Part shown: positions 1 to 5,158 of the stretch, piece after piece
Numbering within the stretch: the stretch's first letter is position 1
Layout of the letters: each line of letters begins with the position of its first letter
Assembly: GCA_030042765.1 (NCBI GenBank)
Contig: JASHZA010000195.1
Location: 1-7,920, forward strand
Length of the DNA stretch: 7,920 bases
DNA from: Candidatus Binataceae bacterium
Lineage (GTDB): Bacteria; Desulfobacterota; Binatia; Binatales; Binataceae
Reading direction: 5' to 3'
Notes under the pieces: model-generated
What the model saw: only the letters and a program-made list of their open reading frames with translations
What the model was told of the DNA's origin: nothing
Databases searched by the model: none
Program-made: the position numbers and the translations under genes

Positions 1-680
1 AGCCGCTTGCGCCAATCCGCCTCGCCCGCGGCGGTCCATTTCGCGTGCAGCTTCTGGCAAATCCGATGGTACAGGCCGTCGCCGATCGCATCGTCCAGCG
101 TGATCCGATGAAGCGAGTACGGTTTGCGCTCCGCCCGGATATCGTTGACCAGCTCGTTGAACGGATTCTCCGCGCCGTTATGGGTCGAAATCACGCGCAC
201 GCAACCGCCCCACATGGTGAAAGCCAGTGCCGCCTTCAGCAGCCCCTTGAGGTCGTCGTGAAATGCCGCCTCGTCGATCACCGCGCGCCCCTGCTTGCCG
301 CGCAGGTTCGAGGGGCGCGACGAGAGCGCGACGATCTTGTGGCCCGAGCTGAAGCGGATACGGTAGGCGACGATATCGCGCTGCTCGTCGTCGATCGCGA
401 TCTGCTCGATCGCGCGCGCCGCCTTGTTGAACTGCCTCGCCCAGAGCGCCGCCGTCTCGACGAATTCCAGCGCCATGTCTCGGTTGTAGCCGAGGTACCA
501 GGTGTCCATGCCCGCGCGCGCCGCCGCCGTCAGCGAGCTGTCGGCGGCCTCGGCCCACGTCAGTCCCACCCGGCGCGATTTCTCCGCCACCTTCACCGCC
601 GCGCGGTCCGCCAGCCACCGCACCTGATACGGCAGCAATACATTTTGAGCGCCTTTGGCTATTTCACTCGGCTGCGCCAT
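1..680 (-). CDS. Mu-like (FluMu gp28-type) phage large terminase, N-terminal part, cut by window edge
   Basis: Large terminase: the ATPase motor that packages DNA into the prohead, later cutting with a C-terminal nuclease that lies outside the window. The frame is open from ATG at 680 to base 1 (226 residues). It begins MAQPSEIAKG, and residues 15-24 (LLPYQVRWLA) are typical of gp28 proteins. A Walker A-like segment KSRRVGLTW lies at residues 34-42; this family has a degenerate P-loop with SRRxGLTW. Walker B is VIDEAAF at 134-140, and a motif III-like STHNG lies at 165-169. These are the three ATPase landmarks in the right order and spacing. The Shine-Dalgarno is weak (GGCGGGA about 11 bases upstream, or TGAG nearer). 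In Mu this gene directly follows gp27; here 434 bp of repeat DNA separates them. Family assignment is by recognition of the motifs, not a search. Confidence 0.93.
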   Translation of the reverse strand, partial: MAQPSEIAKGAQNVLLPYQVRWLADRAAVKVAEKSRRVGLTWAEAADSSLTAAARAGMDTWYLGYNRDMALEFVETAALWARQFNKAARAIEQIAIDDEQRDIVAYRIRFSSGHKIVALSSRPSNLRGKQGRAVIDEAAFHDDLKGLLKAALAFTMWGGCVRVISTHNGAENPFNELVNDIRAERKPYSLHRITLDDAIGDGLYHRICQKLHAKWTAAGEADWRKR

Positions 681-727
681 GATTACTCAGTTCCCGCCGG
701 GTTTTTGGATTCTCCCTCGATGAGCAA

Positions 728-870
728 GCCGCCTCGATCGGAGCGCTGTTGGAATCCCTCTCTCTGGCCGCCTCTGCAAGCCCTCCTTTTGTCGAGGGGG
801 AGGGCGATGCGAGCAACGCGAGCATCAGGTGGGGGTTCTCCTGAGCACCGCGAGGGCCGTTCTTCTCCGC
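728..870 (+). repeat. Direct repeat copy A (143 bp)
   Basis: It matches 936-1078 base for base at an offset of 208, with five differences that I count (787, 794, 847, 857, 858), i.e. 138 of 143 identical. It starts GCCGCCTCGATCGGAGCG and contains the arms CCCTCC...GGGGGAGGG, then a segment GCGATGCGAGCAACGCGAGC. The two mismatches in the arm/loop region mark it as slightly more decayed than copy B. Confidence 0.9.
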
Positions 871-901
871 CTCTGCAAGCCCTCCCTTTGTCCAGGGGGA
901 G
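867..901 (+). repeat. Partial repeat copy (35 bp), core hairpin only
   Basis: It is identical to 976-1010 over 35 bases: the stretch from CCGCCTCTGCAAGCC to the run of G after the loop TTTGTCC. It overlaps the last four bases of copy A and so forms a nested third unit. Only the core with the CCCTCCC arm is present, which suggests this is the mobile or structurally selected part of the repeat. Confidence 0.85.
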
Positions 902-935
902 CGTCAGCGGAGCGCGCGGTTGCCGCGCCCAGCGA

Positions 936-1078
936 GCCGCCTCGATCGGAGCGCTGTTGGAATCCCTCTCTCTGGCCGCCTCTGCAAGCCCTCCCTTTGT
1001 CCAGGGGGAGGGCGATGCGAGCAACGCGAGCATCAGGTGGGGGTTCTCCTGAGCGCCGCGAGGGAGGTTCTTCTCCGC
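936..1078 (+). repeat. Direct repeat copy B (143 bp)
   Basis: Near-identical to copy A (138/143). Its core CCCTCCC-TTTGTCCAGG-GGGAGGG (near 990-1013) is an inverted repeat with 7-bp arms, so an RNA or single strand of it could fold into a hairpin. The core resembles the short dispersed 'CCCTCCCC...GGGGAGGG' repeats found between genes in many GC-rich bacteria; this comparison is from memory. Confidence 0.9.
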
Positions 1079-1114
1079 GCCTCGCAGCAATCTCCGTCGG
1101 GAGAAGATCCAGCT

Positions 1115-1660
1115 TCACTGCGTGACCTCCATTAGAGTCCGCCGGATTTCCGCCTCCGCCGCCGGCGTCAACCCGCCCCCTTCCGCCTTCGCCACGTCGA
1201 CCACCCGATGCGCTGCCAGCGTCAGCCGCGCCTTGACCGTGTTCCTCAATTCCTCGGCGTACTTCTTCTGCATGATCGACGCGCGCCCCATCTCGGCCAC
1301 GCTGCGCGCAATCGTCGTCAGGTTCTGCTGCTTCGGATCGGGGTTGATTTCCATCAACACGGCGAACAGATGCTGCTGGACCAGCCGCAGCAGCCCTTCG
1401 TTGAGCTTGAGATCGTCCCCGTCCGTCGCCTCGACCACCGCGCGCGCCTGCGCGGTCGCCAGTCTTACCGCTTCCAGCCGCCGCTCGAGTTTGTCGCCGT
1501 ACTTGGTGATCGATTTCAGGCTGAAGTCGTAGCCCTGCTTGCGCAGCCACACGCTGAGCGATCCGTAGTTCGCAAAGCTGCCCGCCACCAGTCGGCGGTT
1601 GAGTTCGTCGCGCACCTCGCGCGGCAGCCTCGAGACCTCCCGGTCCGTCAGGCTGCTCAT
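1115..1660 (-). CDS. DUF3486 family protein (Mu gp27-like), probable small terminase
   Basis: A 181-residue protein beginning MSSLTDREVSRLPREVRDEL. The N-terminal pattern 'LPxEVRxELNRRL...YGSLSVWLRKQGYDFSLKSI' (about residues 12-51) is the hallmark of DUF3486, the Mu gp27 family; it reads as a helix-turn-helix. A helical region follows (55-160) with a charged C-terminus. gp27 lies next to the large terminase in Mu-like phages and is thought to be the small terminase that selects DNA for packaging; for this protein the role is inferred from position. The frame is open 41 codons further upstream, but that extension overlaps the gp26-like gene and looks like read-through, while ATG 1660 has AGGCGGGA before it. 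The gap to the upstream gene is 29 bp. Confidence 0.9.
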   Translation of the reverse strand: MSSLTDREVSRLPREVRDELNRRLVAGSFANYGSLSVWLRKQGYDFSLKSITKYGDKLERRLEAVRLATAQARAVVEATDGDDLKLNEGLLRLVQQHLFAVLMEINPDPKQQNLTTIARSVAEMGRASIMQKKYAEELRNTVKARLTLAAHRVVDVAKAEGGGLTPAAEAEIRRTLMEVTQ

Positions 1661-1689
1661 CGCGGTCCCGCCTGCCGCCGTGGGGAAGC

Positions 1690-2001
1690 TCACCAGTATT
1701 TCCTCGGCCGCCCGATTCCCGGAGGCGCGCTGACCGTGTATTCGACCACGTCCACCCCGCTCGCGGTCAGGCGTGCGTACCACGTTCCGGTTTCCTGTCC
1801 CTCGATCTCGATCAGGCCCAGCGTGCGCAAATAATCCAGTTCGCGCCGGAGCCCGCTTAGCGACAGCGCCAGCCGCACGTCATTGAGGACGCGCCATACG
1901 ATGTTTTCCGACACCGCGATCGGCCGCCCCGCATCCAGCGCCCGCAGGGTCCGCCAGCGCGCTTCCTCGCGCTGTTTCTGTTCCAAATCCACGCCGTTCA
2001 T
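1690..2001 (-). CDS. Mu gp26-like winged-helix phage protein (VpaChn25_0724-like)
   Basis: A 103-residue protein beginning MNGVDLEQKQ. Residues 14-75 read as a winged helix: RWRTLRALD, then SENIVWRVLNDVR, LSLSGLRRELDYLRTLGLI and a wing IEIEGQETGTWYARLT, followed by SGVDVVEYTVSAPPGIGRP. This layout (short helix, 'LRxxLxWLxxxGLI', 'LTxxGxDVA', Gly/Pro-rich tail) matches the small protein between DUF2730 and DUF3486 in Mu-like phages. Its exact function is unknown, but DNA binding during packaging or late expression is plausible. It starts inside the stop codon of the DUF2730 gene (ATGA, 4-base overlap), so the two are probably translationally coupled. The longer open frame upstream overlaps that gene and is not credible. 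Confidence 0.82.
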   Translation of the reverse strand: MNGVDLEQKQREEARWRTLRALDAGRPIAVSENIVWRVLNDVRLALSLSGLRRELDYLRTLGLIEIEGQETGTWYARLTASGVDVVEYTVSAPPGIGRPRKYW

Positions 2002-2348
2002 ATCGTTTTCTCTTCTTCCGATGACTGCCCGCGATCGTAGAGCCGTTCGCGCAGCGCCAGGATCTCCGCCCGTAACTCTGCGCGCAGCGCGTCCAGCTTC
2101 GCCTCGAGCGTGTTGCTGAAGCGGATCCAGTCCTCGCGCCTCACATACTCGACCGGCAGGTCCGCTTTGAGTTTCAACAGTTCGCGCTCGACCCCGTGCG
2201 AAAACTCGCTGCCGTCGCGCTTGATCGTCGCGAGCTGCATGTGCAGCTCCTTCGCCTGTGCGCTCAGTACCCAGCGGATCGCGCCGAGGTTGAGCCCCAC
2301 CAGCGTGACGAAGGCCATCGCGAAGGTCGCGATCGCATCCCAACTCAT
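1998..2348 (-). CDS. DUF2730 family membrane-anchored phage protein (Mu gp25-like)
   Basis: A 116-residue protein, MSWDAIATFAMAFVTLVG..., with one hydrophobic segment at about residues 4-28 and then a charged, probably coiled-coil region to the end. The segment LPVEYVRREDWIRFSNTLEA (64-83), leading into KLDALRAEL, is what I recognise as DUF2730, the Mu gp25 family. Function is unknown; position links it to head morphogenesis or packaging. ATG 2348 is preceded by GGAGAGA at good spacing, favouring it over an upstream in-frame start. It overlaps the next gene by four bases (ATGA). Confidence 0.85.
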   Translation of the reverse strand: MSWDAIATFAMAFVTLVGLNLGAIRWVLSAQAKELHMQLATIKRDGSEFSHGVERELLKLKADLPVEYVRREDWIRFSNTLEAKLDALRAELRAEILALRERLYDRGQSSEEEKTI

Positions 2349-2372
2349 GATTCTCTCCGCCCCGCGGTTTGC

Positions 2373-2400
2373 TCCTCCCCATGTCCGGAAGGAGGGATGC
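2373..2400 (+). repeat. Degenerate fourth copy of the CCCTCC/GGAGGG repeat core
   Basis: TCCTCCCCATGTCCGGAAGG, continuing AGGGATGC, lines up with the core of copies A and B (CCTCCC, TTGTCC, a G run, GGAGGG, ATGC) in the same orientation, with several substitutions and a small indel. It lies in the gap upstream of the DUF2730 gene. Homology is likely but rests on a short alignment made by eye. Confidence 0.45.
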
Positions 2401-2443
2401 AGGGAGGGGGCAGTAGCCACTTTGTTGCGCGTTCATCCACTGT

Positions 2444-2472
2444 GGCGACACAGGAATGAAAACGTGTCCGCC
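2444..2472. repeat. Imperfect inverted repeat in the lysis/packaging gap
   Basis: GGCGACAC (2444-2451) and GTGTCCGCC (2464-2472) are complementary except for one bulged G, around a 12-base spacer. It lies between the holin-like gene and the DUF2730 gene and could be a transcript hairpin, or a leftover end of an insertion element; no transposase fragment is visible nearby. Confidence 0.4.
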
Positions 2473-2512
2473 GAAGTTGATTATTCATGGCCCGAGGTAT
2501 GTACAAACATCA

Positions 2513-2773
2513 TTACCCGTCGCTCCGCGCCCCGGGTTCGGAGCTTTCCTTCAGCCTGACCGCGCCCGACATCGCGAGTAGAACTGTCGCGAGCCCCGCC
2601 CCGTATGCGGCCGCGTCCGACGGTCCGAAATGGCCGAAGTTGAAGACCGCCGCGCACCAGAACAGGACGTACGCGGCGGCGCCCACCACTCCGATCAATC
2701 GCGCCGCGTCGTACGTAAGATTGTCCTTTCCGGTCAGCGAATCCTGCAGCCATTTCATATTCCGGGTACTCAC
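2513..2773 (-). CDS. Two-TM holin-like phage membrane protein
   Basis: An 86-residue protein with two hydrophobic segments (about residues 25-44 and 55-73), a short polar N-terminus with the phage-typical phrase MKWLQDSLTGKDNLTYDAAR (6-25), and a charged C-terminal tail. Small two-TM proteins like this at the end of a lysis cassette are usually called holins, which form inner-membrane lesions that release the endolysin. The GTG at 2773 is chosen because TGAGGT lies at good spacing upstream; the ATG five codons later lacks one. It follows the Rz1-like gene by 9 bp. It could instead be an antiholin or a general phage membrane protein. Confidence 0.72.
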   Translation of the reverse strand: MSTRNMKWLQDSLTGKDNLTYDAARLIGVVGAAAYVLFWCAAVFNFGHFGPSDAAAYGAGLATVLLAMSGAVRLKESSEPGARSDG

Positions 2774-2782
2774 TTGAAAACC

Positions 2783-3133
2783 TCATTGCGCGCGGCTCGC
2801 TTGTGGTTTTGCTCCGGACTCGCCGGCGGCCTGCGCCTGAGTATTCTCACCCTGCGGCTTTGCGCATCCTGCGATTACCGCGTCGCGCTCGCTCACCGCG
2901 CCTTTGAGAATCACCACCGTCGCCGCATAGGCGCGCATCGTGTCGGCCGGCGCGGAGTCCGCCTCCAGTTGCGCTATCGGCAGCGCAGGCTTTGTCAGCG
3001 CCGGTATGGCGCAATAAACCGGTTCGTACACCGGCATTTTCACGGTTACCGGCGTCGCGATCGGACTGATTGGCGGGGCAGACGCGCAGCCCGCAAGCAG
3101 GACCAGGAGAAGTGGGAGGAGGCACCTCACCAT
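2783..3133 (-). CDS. Rz1-like outer-membrane spanin lipoprotein
   Basis: A 116-residue lipoprotein: MVRCLLPLLLVLLAGC has a short positive start, a hydrophobic core and a lipobox LAGC with Cys16 as the lipidation site. A Pro-rich stretch follows, with 'VKMPVYEPVY' and 'IPALTKPALPIAQL' (to about residue 56), as in Rz1-like proteins, then a helix (65-90) and a polar tail. The outer-membrane spanin pairs with the Rz-like inner-membrane subunit to fuse the membranes at the end of lysis, implying a Gram-negative host. ATG 3133 overlaps the end of the Rz-like gene by 7 bases, a usual Rz/Rz1 arrangement of the overlapping rather than nested type. At about 100 residues the mature part is long for a classical Rz1. 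An earlier in-frame start would put charged residues before the signal and is not preferred. Confidence 0.82.
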   Translation of the reverse strand: MVRCLLPLLLVLLAGCASAPPISPIATPVTVKMPVYEPVYCAIPALTKPALPIAQLEADSAPADTMRAYAATVVILKGAVSERDAVIAGCAKPQGENTQAQAAGESGAKPQASRAQ

Positions 3134-3528
3134 TGCCCTAGACCGGGTCCCTGCGCGTTGCCCCATCGGATCGCGCCGGCGCAGTCCGCCGGCACCGCCG
3201 CCTTGCTCAATGCGCTGGCGCGCGCCGCCTGCGCCGCCATCGCCTCCGCGGCGTTCTTTGCGTACGTGGCCTCGCGGCTCCCCGCCGCGGCCTCCGCGGC
3301 CTGCTCCTGTGCACGCAAAGCGTCAATCGCCGCATTCTGCTGCGCGATCGAACTGGTCAAGGCCGCGTTGCTCGCCTGGAGCTCCAGCACTTGCGCCTGC
3401 GCCGCTTGCGCCTGCGCGCGCGCCGTGTCGCGCTGATGAATCAGCACGGCGCGATAGACCAGCAGCCCCGCGCACAGCACCACCAGTGCCAACGGTTTCC
3501 ATAATCCGCTCGCCAACAGCGCCGTCAT
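3127..3528 (-). CDS. Rz-like inner-membrane spanin
   Basis: A 133-residue protein with an N-terminal membrane anchor (about residues 10-30, LALVVLCAGLLVY) followed by a long Ala/Gln-rich coiled-coil region (32-112), ending ADCAGAIRWG. This is the layout of Rz/i-spanin proteins: a cytoplasmic-membrane anchor with a periplasmic coiled coil that contacts the Rz1 lipoprotein. It overlaps the Rz1-like gene by 7 bases and lies 8 bp after the upstream one-TM gene, so the cassette is tightly packed. ATG 3528 has only a weak GAGAG upstream, consistent with coupling. The single Cys116 could form an intermolecular disulphide, as known for lambda Rz. Confidence 0.82.
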   Translation of the reverse strand: MTALLASGLWKPLALVVLCAGLLVYRAVLIHQRDTARAQAQAAQAQVLELQASNAALTSSIAQQNAAIDALRAQEQAAEAAAGSREATYAKNAAEAMAAQAARASALSKAAVPADCAGAIRWGNAQGPGLGQW

Positions 3529-3536
3529 GGGCGCTC

Positions 3537-3869
3537 TCAGCTTTTCGCTGCGGGTGCGGCCGCATTCGCCCGGCTTTCGACCGCCGCGGCTACCGTTGCT
3601 GCGCCATGGTCATCGACCGCCGCCGCGTGCTTCTCGACCGCACCCGCCAGCTTTTCGATCGCGCTCGCATGATGCTCCGTGGCGGCCGCATTCTGCGCGC
3701 TCGCAACCGTTGTGGACCCGCTCACCGCGTGTTCGACTGCGGTAAGACGCGCCTCGATGGAGCTCAACAGGCTGGCCGCGTCGGCCGCCACCTGCCGCCC
3801 GTAGAGCGCGCCCAGTACCATGCCGCCAATGGCGGCTGCGATATAACCCGCGATATTCGCGTAAATCAT
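3537..3869 (-). CDS. Small one-TM phage protein of unknown function in the lysis cassette
   Basis: A 110-residue protein, MIYANIAGYIAAAIGGMVLG..., with one hydrophobic Gly/Ala-rich segment (about residues 3-24) and then a long amphipathic, Ala-rich stretch with repeated Glu/His/Lys (32-105), probably a coiled coil. ATG 3869 has an excellent AGGAG seven bases upstream, preferred over an earlier in-frame start. I do not recognise a family. Between endolysin and spanin genes it may be a second holin or antiholin, or a membrane-anchored lysis accessory protein. It lies 43 bp after the endolysin and 8 bp before the Rz-like gene. Confidence 0.72.
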   Translation of the reverse strand: MIYANIAGYIAAAIGGMVLGALYGRQVAADAASLLSSIEARLTAVEHAVSGSTTVASAQNAAATEHHASAIEKLAGAVEKHAAAVDDHGAATVAAAVESRANAAAPAAKS

Positions 3870-3912
3870 GACGGTATCTCCTGCTCGAAATTCCTTGTGC
3901 CAGAGCACATTT

Positions 3913-4446
3913 CTATTCGTAGGCCCGGTTGAGCCATCCCTCGAGAAACCTCTGATCGCCGTCCGCGCCGGGGCCGTGCTTGCCCGCCGCCAGCGCCCGG
4001 TAATAGGCCGCCGCCTCCGATCGCAGCGCCGCGATCAGGGCCATCTGGTTGGCCGCGGCGGCGGCCTTGCGCGTCTGTGGCCCCAGCATGCCGTCCTCCG
4101 TCAACGCGCGCCCACACGCCCGCAACGCCCTTTGCAGGCAGCGCGCGGCATGCTCGGGCCCGATATTCACCGCGAGATCGAATAGCTTCGCACCGATCGG
4201 TCCCGGCAAATCCGAATAGCCATAACGCATCCACCAGTCCCTATAGTAAATCTTCGCCGCCTCTTCGCGTGTAAGCGACGCGATATCCACATCTGGATAT
4301 TCGCGCTGTGAAATTCCAAACCGGGTCTCACCTCCCGGGTCGTCGCGATCCCTGGAGTACCCACCCTCGTCTCTGAGCAGCCTGCCCATCGCGCGCTGAA
4401 AAGCTGGCGGATAAGACGGTGAAAATGCCGGGTAGTCAGTATTCAC
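3913..4446 (-). CDS. Phage endolysin, glycoside hydrolase 108 (N-acetylmuramidase)
   Basis: A 177-residue muramidase that cuts the glycan strands of peptidoglycan. The GH108 motif is DEGGY at residues 26-30 with catalytic Glu27, followed by DDPGGETRFGIS (35-46) and the conserved IYYRDWW (67-72) and LFDLAVNIGP (88-97). The second half (from about 85) matches the PG_binding_3 region, ending in FLEGWLNRAYE, the usual C-terminus. Length is normal. There is no signal peptide, so export should depend on a holin. The start is GTG 4446: a stop codon lies 12 codons upstream in frame, and the next ATG (4389) is only seven residues before the catalytic Glu. No Shine-Dalgarno is visible, so the message may be leaderless or the start may be weak. 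First gene of the leftward late block. Confidence 0.92.
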   Translation of the reverse strand: MNTDYPAFSPSYPPAFQRAMGRLLRDEGGYSRDRDDPGGETRFGISQREYPDVDIASLTREEAAKIYYRDWWMRYGYSDLPGPIGAKLFDLAVNIGPEHAARCLQRALRACGRALTEDGMLGPQTRKAAAAANQMALIAALRSEAAAYYRALAAGKHGPGADGDQRFLEGWLNRAYE

Positions 4447-4453
4447 GGCCGGC

Positions 4454-4459
4454 AGAATA
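4454..4459 (-). promoter_or_regulatory. Possible -10 of an activator-dependent late promoter
   Basis: On the minus strand these bases read TATTCT, four of six matching TATAAT, with no good -35 at normal spacing. With a usual 6-7 base discriminator, transcription would begin at about 4447, right at the endolysin start. The palindrome at 4484-4499 would then be centred about 44 bases upstream, close to the Mor site at Mu Pm (centred at -43.5). Prediction by geometry only. Confidence 0.3.
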
Positions 4460-4483
4460 CTCTGTTCAAGCGAAGCTGCTCAG

Positions 4484-4499
4484 GGTGAAATATTTCACC
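4484..4499. promoter_or_regulatory. Perfect 16-bp palindrome, probable operator/activator site
   Basis: GGTGAAATATTTCACC is a perfect palindrome in the gap between the Mor-like gene and the endolysin gene. A dimeric regulator would bind such a site. The best candidate is the Mor-like activator, because of its position relative to the predicted late promoter; the CI-like repressor is the alternative. The half-site GGTGAA recurs at 4567-4572. Confidence 0.6.
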
Positions 4500-4566
4500 A
4501 TCTGGCGCAATGGAGCGAAAATCGGCCAACAGTACGACAAACCACTGCGTTCGGCGGTGTGCACCA

Positions 4567-4575
4567 GGTGAATAA
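4567..4575 (-). promoter_or_regulatory. DnaA-box-like site TTATTCACC
   Basis: On the minus strand this reads TTATTCACC, matching the DnaA box consensus TTATNCACA at eight of nine positions (last base differs). It lies in the gap downstream of the DnaA-IV/Mor pair and upstream of the late genes. A single near-match can occur by chance; interest comes from the DnaA domain IV protein encoded next door. Confidence 0.35.
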
Positions 4576-4669
4576 TTGTTACAGATGGATAGTCCGTCGG
4601 CGCGCCGTTTAAGCAGATCGGCGCTTGCTGCGGGTGGGACGGGTTCGAAAGAGCGGAGAAGAAAGAGCT

Positions 4670-5158
4670 TTAGTCCTCGGCTTGCACGGTGCGCGCTTCG
4701 GCGAGTATCTGGAAGACGCGGCGCCGCGTACAGTGGACCGCGCGAGCGATCGCGGCAACGCTCAGCCCCGCGCGGCGCAGATGCACGATCAGCGTGCGGC
4801 GCGGGGGAGGATTCGGCACCTCGACGCGGTCGCCGCCGAAGGCCTGTGCGAGCCGCTGCGCAGCCGCGTTTCCGACAGCGCCCGTGAGCACGTCGCCCAG
4901 CTTCGGCAGATGCGGAACGTAGAGCCGCGTTCCGCCGAACTTCTCGATGATCTTGTCGGCCGCCTCTTCGCCGATGAGCTCGGTCAGTCCGTCAAGAATC
5001 GAGGACCGCTCAACAGCCGGCTCCTCGATACAAAACGATCGGTCGTCTTGGTGCTCTGCAAAGTCAGGGGCCGCGCCGCTTTGAATGGAGTGCGCCGCAT
5101 CGTCATCGTGAGTTGGTGCCGTTTTCGCAGTATCCTGATAGCGTTCGCGCGGCTCCAT
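4670..5158 (-). CDS. Mor/C-type transcription activator (Mu Mor-like)
   Basis: A 162-residue regulator. Residues 54-81 (ILDGLTELIGEEAADKIIEK, then FGGTRLYV) are the Mor dimerisation region, with the hallmark 'LIG.EAA..I...FGGTR.YVP'. A second FGGDRVEVP (107-115) precedes a helix-turn-helix at about 121-153 (GLSVAAIARAVHCTRRRVFQ). Mor-family proteins switch on middle/late phage promoters together with host RNA polymerase. The N-terminal 50 residues are polar and acidic, giving a longer protein than Mu Mor (129 residues). ATG 5158 shares one base with the stop of the DnaA-IV gene (TGATG), a sign of translational coupling; an open extension upstream overlaps that gene and is rejected. The likely target is the leftward late block that follows. 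Confidence 0.85.
   Translation of the reverse strand: MEPRERYQDTAKTAPTHDDDAAHSIQSGAAPDFAEHQDDRSFCIEEPAVERSSILDGLTELIGEEAADKIIEKFGGTRLYVPHLPKLGDVLTGAVGNAAAQRLAQAFGGDRVEVPNPPPRRTLIVHLRRAGLSVAAIARAVHCTRRRVFQILAEARTVQAED

Larger units (their letters stand above)
681..1114. repeat. Non-coding repeat block between terminase and DUF3486 genes
   Basis: This 434-bp stretch has open frames on both strands, but they are low-complexity by-products of repeated GC-rich DNA and match no family I recognise. It holds two long direct copies (728-870 and 936-1078), a third short copy (867-901) and, between them, a small hairpin GCGCGG-TTG-CCGCGC (914-928). The core of each copy can fold through CCCTCC/GGAGGG arms. 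It looks like a cluster of dispersed intergenic repeats lodged in the packaging operon. Confidence 0.8.

Noticed and set aside
45..1052. A long plus-strand open frame (335 codons) opposite the terminase and repeats.
   Set aside because: Arg/Ala-rich shadow of the terminase strand and of the repeat block; the opposite strand has clear terminase motifs.
690..1080. CRISPR array or tandem repeat system.
   Set aside because: Only two long and one partial copy with uneven spacing and no short spacers; this fits dispersed palindromic repeats, not CRISPR.
4485..4571. A 28-codon plus-strand frame starting at GTG inside the palindrome (begins V-K-Y-F-T-I-W-R-N-G).
   Set aside because: The reading looks protein-like but is very short, its start is inside the palindrome with no properly spaced ribosome site, and it opposes the flanking genes. 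Chance cannot be excluded.
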